11,062 nucleotides of DNA from an uncultured Candidatus Woesearchaeota archaeon. Lineage in GTDB: Archaea > Nanobdellota > Nanobdellia > Woesearchaeales > 21-14-0-10-32-9. The translations under genes were made by a program, and so were the position numbers. The notes beneath the pieces were generated by a model. The model was given only the letters and a program-made list of their open reading frames with translations. It had not been told where the DNA came from and searched no databases. This document shows positions 1 to 6,389 of this stretch, one piece after another (positions within the stretch are counted from its first letter, which is position 1; every line of letters begins with the position of its first letter). Where the stretch lies: assembly GCA_903891505.1 (NCBI GenBank), contig CAITEO010000044.1:1-11062 (forward strand). Direction: 5' to 3'.

Positions 1-2
1 AA

Positions 3-560
3 AAAAAAGAAAAGAAAAGACCAGAAACAAACTCGAGCACTCACTCTACTTGTTCATACAAAGACATAGTAGTTCAAAATAATAAAGTGACTTTGACAAA
101 CGACGATGTTATTGTCGATCTTGGAAGCATTGCAAAAGGATATATTGCTGATAAACTTGCAGACTTCCTGCAAGAACACGGAGTAAATTCCTGCCTTATT
201 GATGCAAGAGGAGATGTGCTTATCTTCGGAGATAATGAAGAGCTAATAGAAATACAGCATCCTAGAGAAGAAGATGAACATATTTGTGAAATTAAATTGC
301 AAAATGAAGCAGTTGCAACATCTGGCGACTACAAACAATACAGAGGCGATTACAAACATTCACACATCTTAAATCAAAAAGAACTAGTTTCTGTAACTGT
401 TGTTGCAAAGACGCTGATGCAAGCCGATGCACTAACGAGTGCAATCTTTGTGACTGAAGGCGACGTGCGAGAGAAAATAATTAATTTAGCAATAAAAGAT
501 AATTGCAAAATTCTTGTTGTGGACGAACAACTTAATATGAAGAATTACAATTGGACTTAA
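3..560 (+). CDS. apbE: FAD:protein FMN transferase (ApbE family), 3' part, start outside window
   Basis: ApbE enzymes use FAD to attach FMN covalently to Ser/Thr of partner redox proteins, usually on the outer face of the membrane. The frame is open from base 3 with no stop, so the N-terminal part lies before the window. The GTG at 87 is internal and not the true start. Counting from that GTG as residue 1, the family blocks are DLGSIAKGY (11-19), ARGD (40-43, where the family usually has GGD), ATSGDY (77-82), HIL (93-95) and ADAL (113-116). The last contains the Asp expected to help bind Mg2+. The usual PxTG after the HI motif is missing; the sequence reads HILNQKELV. A ferric-reductase-like flavocytochrome follows 119 nt downstream on the same strand, which fits a redox role. 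Family assignment is confident; activity is less certain because of the altered motifs. Confidence 0.85.
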   Translation, partial: KKEKKRPETNSSTHSTCSYKDIVVQNNKVTLTNDDVIVDLGSIAKGYIADKLADFLQEHGVNSCLIDARGDVLIFGDNEELIEIQHPREEDEHICEIKLQNEAVATSGDYKQYRGDYKHSHILNQKELVSVTVVAKTLMQADALTSAIFVTEGDVREKIINLAIKDNCKILVVDEQLNMKNYNWT

Positions 561-647
561 ATTAAACACAATTAAATAGCTATAAACTATAATTAAAATA
601 TAATTTCAAACATCAAATAACTAACTCTTATGAATTTCAAAACCTTA

Positions 648-660
648 AGATTAATAAATA
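648..660 (+). promoter_or_regulatory. TATA-like promoter of the ferric-reductase-like gene
   Basis: TTAATAAATA is centred about 25 nt upstream of the ATG at 680, and there is no Shine-Dalgarno sequence between them. This fits an archaeal TATA box driving a leaderless transcript. The remainder of 561-679 is AT-rich with no other clear signal. The box is read from sequence; the transcription start is inferred. Confidence 0.5.
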
Positions 661-679
661 GGCAAAAATTCTATCCTCT

Positions 680-2014
680 ATGGTTGAAAAAATAGAGGTT
701 AGTCACTCTCGTAGACATCTGCGAATAGACATACTAGCAGTAATACTATTCTGTCTAATTACATTCGGAATTTGGGCAGCAATGATGCCTCTCTCAGCAC
801 GGTTCGCAGATTATGGCGCATCAACCCATAGTTTAGGTCAAATAACAGGTCTTATTGGAATGGTTCTATTCGCACTGACTCTTGTGCTTACAACTAAGAA
901 TAAAATGATTGAGAACTCTGCAGGAGGTCTTGACAAAGTATACACTCTGCATAGAACAACAGGAGCATTATCATTCATCTTCTTGTTGTTTCATCCGCTA
1001 CTACTTGTATTCAAATATATTCCAAGTGATTGGGCGCAAGCTGCAATTTATTTGTGGCCTAGCAGATCCTGGGGAGTAAATTTCGGAATGCTCTCTCTTG
1101 CAATAATGATTGTACTTCTTGGTATGACATTTTATATATCTATGAAATACAAAGATTGGAAAATATCTCACAAAATTCTTGGTGTTGCTTTCATAATCGG
1201 ATGTTTACACACGTTCCTTGTAACAACAGACATCAGCAGAAATCCATATTTAAAAATCTGGATGATATTAGTTTGTTTACTTGGTGTTGTTGCACATATT
1301 TATGGCTCGTACTTAATAAAATTACTAAAGAAACAACATAAATATAATGTTGTAAACGTTGAACAGAACGGAAAATTCACAACAATAACACTTGTTCCTA
1401 CTCAAACTCCAATGGAATACAAAGCAGGACAATTTACATTCATTAAATTTCACACTGAAGATAAAACTCTAAACGAAGCTCATCCATTTACAATCGCAAG
1501 CAGTCCAGATGCGCTTCCAGATAATCAAATACGCTACGTAATAAAAAGTCTTGGCGATTTTACTTCAAGACTCTCTGAAATAAAGAACGGAACTCTTGTA
1601 ATAATCGATGGACCATATGGAAAGTTCGATTATACAAAATATAATAACGAGCAGATATGGATAGCAGGCGGCGTTGGTATAACTCCATTCCTTAGTTTCG
1701 CACAGAGCATACATACGAGCAATTTCAAGAAAAAAATCACTCTTTATTATTGTACAAGGGATGGTTCTGAGCAAGTACATTATGATGAACTTGCAAAAAT
1801 TTCAGAGACTACAAAGAATTTCAAAGTAATGCAGTTCTGCGCAAGTGAGAAAGGACAAATAACTGCTGAAATAATAGATGAACTTACAAGTCTTAAAAAC
1901 AAAGACATATTCCTGTGCGGACCACCCCCAATGATGAATGCAATAAAGGCACAACTCATCGCGAATGGAGTAAAAAAGAACCATATACACATGGAGGAAT
2001 TTGGATTCAAGTAA
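680..2014 (+). CDS. ferric-reductase-like transmembrane flavocytochrome with FAD/NAD(P) domain
   Basis: This 444-aa membrane protein should move electrons from cytosolic NAD(P)H through FAD and two b-type haems across the membrane. The N-terminal half (about 15-215) is a multi-helix membrane domain. Two His pairs, His91/His105 and His164/His177, are spaced 14 and 13 residues apart as expected for bis-haem ligation. The C-terminal half is a ferredoxin-reductase-type module: HPFTIAS (268-274) for FAD, GGVGITP (330-336) and CGPPP (413-417) for NAD(P)H, and an aromatic C-terminus (EEFGFK). The length is typical of the family. It follows an ApbE gene and precedes a small membrane-anchored protein by 30 nt, so the three may form one unit. 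The final acceptor (metal, oxygen or a flavinylated partner) cannot be read from sequence. Confidence 0.9.
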   Translation: MVEKIEVSHSRRHLRIDILAVILFCLITFGIWAAMMPLSARFADYGASTHSLGQITGLIGMVLFALTLVLTTKNKMIENSAGGLDKVYTLHRTTGALSFIFLLFHPLLLVFKYIPSDWAQAAIYLWPSRSWGVNFGMLSLAIMIVLLGMTFYISMKYKDWKISHKILGVAFIIGCLHTFLVTTDISRNPYLKIWMILVCLLGVVAHIYGSYLIKLLKKQHKYNVVNVEQNGKFTTITLVPTQTPMEYKAGQFTFIKFHTEDKTLNEAHPFTIASSPDALPDNQIRYVIKSLGDFTSRLSEIKNGTLVIIDGPYGKFDYTKYNNEQIWIAGGVGITPFLSFAQSIHTSNFKKKITLYYCTRDGSEQVHYDELAKISETTKNFKVMQFCASEKGQITAEIIDELTSLKNKDIFLCGPPPMMNAIKAQLIANGVKKNHIHMEEFGFK

Positions 2015-2044
2015 ATAATATTTACTTGAACGAGCAAAACTAAA

Positions 2045-2398
2045 ATGAAAACTAAAGTATACGTAGGAATTGCACTCATAGTGTTTTTTGTTTGTCTAAT
2101 AGTAATTTTCGGAGCAGGATTTACACAACTGAATAATTATGCACTAAACACACAAACACAAAATCAAGTTGTTGTTGACAAGAATCAAGTCTGTACAGTA
2201 AACTCTACTGATTGTCAAATTGGAAATACAACAAACAACAATGCAGCAGCAGGAAGTTCGACGAACTCAACAACTCCCTCGACTGATACTGGAAACATGG
2301 CAACAACACCAACACCTGTTGCGACACCACAACCAACGTCGACCTATATTTCACCTCCACCAGCACCAAGAAGACGTGTTGTGACAAGAGCGTCCTAA
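2045..2398 (+). CDS. membrane-anchored protein with Ser/Thr/Asn/Pro-rich tail, unknown function
   Basis: The 117-aa product has a short basic N-terminus (MKTK) and one hydrophobic segment at about 5-25, acting as a signal peptide or uncleaved anchor. The rest is low complexity. There is a Cys pair (Cys50, Cys57), a run rich in Asn, Thr and Ser (58-85), then a Pro/Thr-rich stretch and a basic end (PPPAPRRR, 104-111). N-glycosylation sequons are visible at Asn53, Asn61 and Asn74. The tail is most likely outside the cell. No FMN-attachment motif of the FMN-bind type is evident. It starts 30 nt after the ferric-reductase-like gene on the same strand, so co-transcription is likely. It could be a surface linker or stalk protein; no family is recognised. 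Confidence 0.65.
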   Translation: MKTKVYVGIALIVFFVCLIVIFGAGFTQLNNYALNTQTQNQVVVDKNQVCTVNSTDCQIGNTTNNNAAAGSSTNSTTPSTDTGNMATTPTPVATPQPTSTYISPPPAPRRRVVTRAS

Positions 2399-2483
2399 AA
2401 ACGTTTATTTATTTATGTTTAACTAATTCTTCTATTTTAATAAAAATATTAATTTTAATAGTTTTTATAATCAGCCAGACATA
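2399..2483. terminator. AT-rich convergent intergenic region, probable termination zone
   Basis: This 85-bp gap separates two converging genes and is almost entirely A/T, with T-runs on both strands (for example the TTTATTTATTTA stretch near 2404-2416). Archaeal termination often needs only T-tracts, so a bidirectional termination zone is plausible. There is no strong hairpin. Confidence 0.35.
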
Positions 2484-3302
2484 TTATTCTGCTAGATTGT
2501 TCTTTTTTTGTTTATATGTCTCGAATGCCTCAGGCGTACCTAAAATGAAAATGTTTTTCGCTGCCGCTTTTGTTGTTTTTTCAAGCAAAGCAAATGCGAG
2601 CACTGAACGCTTATTAGCTTCGCTCAATTCACGATCTGTTTTCCTACGCACACACTTCATAGAGTAAGGAATTGCAAATTCCAGTGAACTTTCAAGCACC
2701 TGAGGAATTACATTCTCCACCTGTAAATCATAATTTCTCTCTTCATCAATATGCACTATAGGCACCGTAACCTTTAATTCTTTATCCTGAAAATCTAAAA
2801 CTGGTAAATCTTTTGAACTAACTTCATAGGCATCATAAATAATTCTCAGAGCATTTAGTCCATATGCTGCCATAGAAATTCCTATTGCTGCATATCCCCC
2901 ATTATGTAAACCAACCTGTATATAGCCATACTCTATTTGGATATTTAATTGTGGTGCAAAAATCGGAGAGTTGCAAGCTATGAGCACTCCAATAGGGTCA
3001 TCCCTCTGCATCATAAATATATCATCATCAATTCCTGTGAATTTTTTTATTTTCTCTGCAAATTCAGGTTTTTTTACTAATTCATCAATCGGAAATTTTT
3101 CCTTGAATTTTTGTAGATTTTGTGTTGTAACTTTGTGGTATCTCTCGCCCTCTTCTGATGAGTGCTTTCCATCTGGATCAGGAACAAATCCCTCAGTCAT
3201 ATCAACAAAAGAACTCATTAAATGAAAACTATATGCACAATGTTTCAAAGTAGAATAGTATCCAATATTAGGATATAATGTCCAACGTTTGTCTACACTC
3301 AT
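2484..3302 (-). CDS. soluble protein of unknown function
   Basis: This is a 272-aa product if started at the second ATG (3302). The frame also has an ATG at 3320 giving 278 aa, but the TATA-like box ends only 6 nt before that codon, whereas it is centred 28 nt before 3302. That spacing argues for a leaderless start at 3302. There are no transmembrane segments or signal peptide. The N-terminal third is charged and helical-looking (E/K-rich, about residues 45-90). A small-residue and Gly-rich core follows (HNGGYAAIGISMAAYG, about 132-147), then alternating hydrophobic strands (LKVTVPIVHID, about 177-187) and a helical C-terminus. No catalytic motif or family is recognised. It sits downstream of the ClC gene on the same strand but has its own promoter. 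Confidence 0.7.
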   Translation of the reverse strand: MSVDKRWTLYPNIGYYSTLKHCAYSFHLMSSFVDMTEGFVPDPDGKHSSEEGERYHKVTTQNLQKFKEKFPIDELVKKPEFAEKIKKFTGIDDDIFMMQRDDPIGVLIACNSPIFAPQLNIQIEYGYIQVGLHNGGYAAIGISMAAYGLNALRIIYDAYEVSSKDLPVLDFQDKELKVTVPIVHIDEERNYDLQVENVIPQVLESSLEFAIPYSMKCVRRKTDRELSEANKRSVLAFALLEKTTKAAAKNIFILGTPEAFETYKQKKNNLAE

Positions 3303-3325
3303 AAGTAGAGAGGAACACATAATAG

Positions 3326-3340
3326 TTTATATATTTTTAT
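3326..3340 (-). promoter_or_regulatory. TATA-like promoter of the unknown 272-aa gene
   Basis: Read on the minus strand, this segment contains AAAAATATATAAAC. Its centre is about 28 nt upstream of the ATG at 3302, matching the leaderless spacing seen for other genes here. It decides the start choice for that gene. Confidence 0.55.
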
Positions 3341-3368
3341 TATTTATTTAGATTCACTCCTGCGTTAC

Positions 3369-4763
3369 CTATCGCCTTATGCTCTTATCTATTTTCTTTG
3401 TGATTTTCTTGTAGCGTTTTGCGATGCGCTCATGTCGTTCACGTGCACGTATTGCGTACTTCATCATGCCCTTCTTTTTCGCGACAACTTCTGTTTTTGT
3501 CTGTCCTATTTTCTCTCCGCGAGAAACTTTGAGTGAGGGGGATGATGCCTTATTTATCGAGAGTACTTGGCTCGGGAACATAGATCTATGCCCAGTCATA
3601 AGGAAGCTAATAACGCATGCAACTGCAGCGTATGGTGCAATTGTCGGGCCAAATACCTCGATTGCGAGTATGCTCGCAGCAATTGGTGTGTTTGCAACAC
3701 CTGCTAGTACTGCAACAAATCCTATTGCTGCGAATGTCGCAGGATCAGCTTTGAATATTACAGCAAATAATACTCCTGATGTCGCACCGACGAAAAAGGT
3801 CGGAGTAATTGTTCCTCCGCTTCCTCCAAAATTAACAGTTATTGCAGTTAGCAATATTTTGATAAAGAACGCGCCAAGGAACACCGTTCCCCCATATAGC
3901 ACCAAATTTATTGTATCTGTTCCAAGTCCAAGATAAATGTTTGAGAACGAATAAACTATCACCGCTATGACTGTTCCTGCAGCAAGTGCTTTTAGAGGCT
4001 GCCAAAGAATTATCTTAGTTTCAAGTTTCTTTGTCCAGCTAAATGTTTCTATCATAATGAATGATACAAGTCCAAAGAACACTCCAGCAAGGAGCACTTT
4101 TAGGAAGAACAGATGACCGAAATTAAATGAGAAATTTAGACTGTGTGCAAAGCCCGTAACTCCAAGCGATGATGCAGTATGATACGCAACTATTCCTGCA
4201 ATGAATGATGGAAGAAGAACTTCATATAAAATTCCTCCGACAAATAAAACCTCGACGCCAAATATTGCGCCCGCAATAGGCGTTCCAAAAACAGATGCGA
4301 ATCCTGCGCTAACTCCGCATATCATTATTTTACGCCTATCCGCATCATCGAACTTAAACCATTTTGAGAAAATACTTCCAACTGATGCACCAACATCTGC
4401 GCATGGTGCTTCTTTTCCTGCAGATCCTCCTCCTGCAATTGTTATTATTGGAAGAAAGAACGCTTTTATTGCTGATTTCCACGAAATTGGTTTTGATCCG
4501 TGAATACTATCTATTACTTGATTTGTCGTCTCTATATCATCTTTGACAAATAAATACTGACGTATGAGCGCGACAAGAAACATTGCAAGAGGAATTGTAA
4601 AAAGATAATACCAATATTTACTTCCTTGAGAGATAGATAATTCTAGGAGCTTAACGAATGCTGTTGTTGTTAAACCGACAACAAGACCTATTATTCCTGC
4701 GAGCAACACCCACTTCACTATGCTCATGAAAAGAACAGTCTGCTCTGAAAACTCGTGCTTCAT
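3369..4763 (-). CDS. ClC-family chloride channel or H+/Cl- exchanger
   Basis: This 464-aa polytopic membrane protein has the ClC fold signatures. GKEAP (116-120) corresponds to the G(K/R)EGP motif, and Glu118 is the gating glutamate. GVEVLF carries Glu171 in the region of the internal proton glutamate of exchangers. GGTITP (316-321) corresponds to the GxFxP chloride-binding loop. A conserved late segment, MFPSQV, lies at 395-400. The first signature (GSGIP) is not recognisable; the equivalent region reads IDSIHGSKPIS (84-94). After about residue 405 there is a roughly 60-residue Lys/Arg-rich tail and no CBS domain. Retained Glu118 and Glu171 lean towards an exchanger, but this is inference. 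Neighbours are an unknown soluble protein downstream and DedA upstream, all on the minus strand with separate promoters. Confidence 0.88.
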   Translation of the reverse strand: MKHEFSEQTVLFMSIVKWVLLAGIIGLVVGLTTTAFVKLLELSISQGSKYWYYLFTIPLAMFLVALIRQYLFVKDDIETTNQVIDSIHGSKPISWKSAIKAFFLPIITIAGGGSAGKEAPCADVGASVGSIFSKWFKFDDADRRKIMICGVSAGFASVFGTPIAGAIFGVEVLFVGGILYEVLLPSFIAGIVAYHTASSLGVTGFAHSLNFSFNFGHLFFLKVLLAGVFFGLVSFIMIETFSWTKKLETKIILWQPLKALAAGTVIAVIVYSFSNIYLGLGTDTINLVLYGGTVFLGAFFIKILLTAITVNFGGSGGTITPTFFVGATSGVLFAVIFKADPATFAAIGFVAVLAGVANTPIAASILAIEVFGPTIAPYAAVACVISFLMTGHRSMFPSQVLSINKASSPSLKVSRGEKIGQTKTEVVAKKKGMMKYAIRARERHERIAKRYKKITKKIDKSIRR

Positions 4764-4781
4764 GTGAACAATGGAACAATC

Positions 4782-4796
4782 TTTTATTTATAAAAC
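4782..4796 (-). promoter_or_regulatory. TATA-like promoter of the ClC gene
   Basis: On the minus strand TTTTATAAATAAAAG is centred about 26 nt upstream of the ATG at 4763, with no SD-like site between. This is the leaderless archaeal arrangement. Confidence 0.6.
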
Positions 4797-4842
4797 TATA
4801 CTCTTGTTGTTTATTTTTTGTTGTTTTATTTTCTATTTTTTA

Positions 4843-5442
4843 TTATCCTTTCGCTTTGTGACTTAACTTATAATACCTAACTGCCCAGCGTATCAGGAAA
4901 AAAACAACAACTGCAAGAAACAAGAGCGTAACTATGTCACCTATTAATGTAGTATAATCTTTCCACGTTTCCTCGAAGAAAAAACCAAGAAGAGAAAATG
5001 CGCAGCCATATATTATTTCACCTGGAACTATTGCTGCCAGGAATTTTCTTTTTTTAAGCCTCAAAAACCCGCTGACATATGTGGCCGCTGCACATAAACT
5101 TTGAATAAGAAAACGGCTAAAGAACAATATAAAAAATTCAGATTTTTCAAAACCTGATTTTACGCGAGGCTCATTTTTCCTGTAAAATCTGAAACGTTCG
5201 AGCCATCTCTGCAATCTAAGTGAGAATTTTCTTGCGAGCATATATGCAGAAAAATCTCCAAGAATAGCTGCAGATGATCCAACAAGCATAACTACTGCAA
5301 GTTCAGATGGTGTGTTTGCTGCAGCACCTGTTGCTACAAGCCATATTACTCCTCCTGGAACTCCAAAAGCACAGAAAAATACAACTACAAACAGGACTAC
5401 TAAATTAGTTGTTGTGGTTCCAAAAAGTACAGATAATATCAT
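4843..5442 (-). CDS. DedA-family membrane protein
   Basis: This 199-aa polytopic protein is typical in length for the DedA/VTT superfamily, some members of which act as lipid or polyprenyl-phosphate transporters. Visible family features are an N-terminal hydrophobic helix leading to FGVPGG (26-31) and a small-residue helix with GDFSAYMLAR (62-71) in the place of the usual Gly-Asp-x-x-x-Tyr motif. A re-entrant-like segment with FSRFL (108-112) replaces the usual Arg-Phe-x-Pro-x-x-Arg pattern, lacking its Pro and second Arg. Further hydrophobic helices follow and the C-terminus is basic. It starts 29 nt after the end of a single-pass membrane protein gene, so the two are probably one operon. 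A weak SD-like AGGCG lies 5 nt before the ATG. The substrate cannot be read from sequence. Confidence 0.8.
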   Translation of the reverse strand: MILSVLFGTTTTNLVVLFVVVFFCAFGVPGGVIWLVATGAAANTPSELAVVMLVGSSAAILGDFSAYMLARKFSLRLQRWLERFRFYRKNEPRVKSGFEKSEFFILFFSRFLIQSLCAAATYVSGFLRLKKRKFLAAIVPGEIIYGCAFSLLGFFFEETWKDYTTLIGDIVTLLFLAVVVFFLIRWAVRYYKLSHKAKG

Positions 5443-5471
5443 TTTCGCCTACTGCTATTGTTCTAACACAT

Positions 5472-5924
5472 CTATCCTGATGCTACTGACTTGATACTGT
5501 TTAATCTATTTACAACTACAGTACAGTTCACATGTTTTCTAACACAAAGCATCTTAATTGTTAATCTATCTACTGCTGTTGAATTATCAATACCTAGTTC
5601 TCTGTATAAAACACTCGGAGATACGTTCAATTCAGCATAGATTTCTTTCTCGGATAAATTATAATGCCTAACAACTGAACGAACAGTCATCCAGTCTTGA
5701 ATAGATAAATTTGATTGTTTAAAATAATCTCTATGATTTTTTAGCGCTACATATTGATGATATGTAAGACTCACAAATATTATTACCAAACAAAGCAAAA
5801 CAACACACACACAAGCAAGAACAACACGCAACAATTTTTCTCGTTTTAGTGCATTATTTCCACTTGTTGATAATATTATTTTTTGAGATTTTTTTGTTTT
5901 CTTATCTTTTGATTTCGTTTTCAT
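5472..5924 (-). CDS. single-pass membrane protein with two helical repeats, probably extracytoplasmic
   Basis: The 150-aa product begins with a strongly Lys-rich segment (1-33), followed by one transmembrane helix (about 31-54). The C-terminal domain is therefore predicted outside. That domain (74-145) holds two similar helix-turn-helix-sized units: DWMTVRSVVRHYNLSEKEI (from 77) and RLTIKMLCVRKHVNCTVVV (from 120), joined by a VLYRELGI segment. The pattern (Trp-Met-Thr, then Tyr, then Leu-Tyr-x-x-Leu-Gly) recalls small bacterial membrane proteins with a WMT...ALGI motif; this is a memory-based likeness. Cys126 and Cys134 could form a disulfide. AGGAATG, 6 nt before the ATG, may serve as the ribosome site. 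It lies just upstream of DedA in the same direction, suggesting a shared role. Confidence 0.65.
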   Translation of the reverse strand: MKTKSKDKKTKKSQKIILSTSGNNALKREKLLRVVLACVCVVLLCLVIIFVSLTYHQYVALKNHRDYFKQSNLSIQDWMTVRSVVRHYNLSEKEIYAELNVSPSVLYRELGIDNSTAVDRLTIKMLCVRKHVNCTVVVNRLNSIKSVASG

Positions 5925-5950
5925 TTTTTCATTCCTACTTTTTCCTTCCT

Positions 5951-6030
5951 ACTAATACGCTTATTTACTAACATGCTTATTTACTAATACGCTTATTTAC
6001 TAATGTGCTTATTTGCTAATACATTTATTT
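5951..6030. repeat. five 16-bp tandem repeats upstream of the 150-aa membrane protein gene
   Basis: Five consecutive 16-bp units follow the consensus ACTAATACGCTTATTT at 5951, 5967, 5983, 5999 and 6015. Units 1 and 3 are identical; unit 2 (ACTAACATGCTTATTT) and unit 4 (ACTAATGTGCTTATTT) differ in the middle; unit 5 starts GCTAATACATTTATTT. Read towards the 150-aa gene, each unit gives AAATAAGC plus variable bases plus TTAGT. The boundary between units 1 and 2 places TAGTAAATAA about 38-44 nt before that gene's ATG, where a TATA box would fit with a short leader. There are no spacers, so it is not a CRISPR. Confidence 0.9.
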
Positions 6031-6120
6031 CAAACATACATATTAACCTATGAGTTTATTTAGTTTTCTACAAATCATAATTTGATACGCTAAAAGTTTC
6101 TTGAATGTATAAAACATTAG

Positions 6121-6152
6121 TTTTCATCTGAATCAATTTTCATCTGAATCAA
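6121..6152. repeat. 16-bp direct tandem duplication
   Basis: TTTTCATCTGAATCAA occurs twice back to back (6121-6136 and 6137-6152), identical in both copies. It lies in the 465-bp intergenic region between the 150-aa membrane protein gene and the small + strand gene at 6390. Its unit length matches the nearby 16-bp array, but its sequence is different. Confidence 0.85.
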
Positions 6153-6230
6153 TTATGACCAACTCTGTTCTAGACCTCAACATTAATGACGAGGTACAAG
6201 AGAATTCAATAAATTTTATGTACAAAACCA

Positions 6231-6294
6231 CAAAAAGCTTTGCTTTTTGGGCCCAAAAAACATAAAATGTTTTTGTGAAAATGCACATCATTTT
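6231..6294. repeat. cluster of A/T-rich hairpins with a GGGCCC palindrome
   Basis: Three adjoining inverted repeats are visible. CAAAAAGC-TTT-GCTTTTTG (6231-6249) has an 8-bp stem. AAAAACAT-AAA-ATGTTTTT (6256-6274) has an 8-bp stem. AAAATG-CACAT-CATTTT (6278-6294) has a 6-bp stem. Between the first two lies a perfect 16-bp palindrome, TTTTTGGGCCCAAAAA (6244-6259), which would compete with both hairpins. The style (A-rich 5' arm, three-base AAA or TTT loop, U-rich 3' arm, GC clamp) matches the larger array at 7244-7426. It lies about 55 bp upstream of the TATA box of the small gene at 6390. The other parts of 6031-6345 are AT-rich with no gene. Confidence 0.8.
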
Positions 6295-6346
6295 TTTGTA
6301 TTTTTTTATGAACAATAAATAGCTAAGTATTTTTCTCGCACAAAAA

Positions 6347-6385
6347 CTTATAAATAAACAGTTATGCTCAAAAGTCAAAGGTGAT
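6347..6385 (+). promoter_or_regulatory. TATA box and strong Shine-Dalgarno site of the 53-aa gene
   Basis: CTTATAAATA (6347-6356) is a good archaeal TATA box centred about 38 nt before the ATG. AGGTGAT (6379-6385) is an excellent match to the 3' end of archaeal 16S rRNA, 4 nt before the ATG at 6390. The predicted transcript would have a leader of roughly 12 nt. This differs from the leaderless neighbours and supports the gene being real. Confidence 0.75.
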
Positions 6386-6389
6386 AACT

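Noticed and set aside
87..89. GTG as the start of the ApbE gene
   Set aside because: The frame is open upstream to the window edge and the protein would lack the N-terminal half of the ApbE domain, so the true start lies outside.
3424..3936. 170-codon frame on the + strand
   Set aside because: It is antisense to the clear ClC gene and shows no domain; it is a shadow of the real gene.
5951..6030. CRISPR array
   Set aside because: The 16-bp units are directly adjacent without spacers and there are no cas genes.
6155..6265. 36-codon frame on the + strand (starts MTNSVLDLNINDEV) running into the hairpin cluster
   Set aside because: The first 20 codons look protein-like, but it ends inside the hairpins and has no SD or well-placed TATA box. 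It may be a decayed gene end, which cannot be shown here.
6133..6378. 81-codon frame on the - strand over the second hairpin cluster
   Set aside because: It crosses the hairpins and the promoter of the 53-aa gene, has biased residues from A/T runs, and has no start signals.
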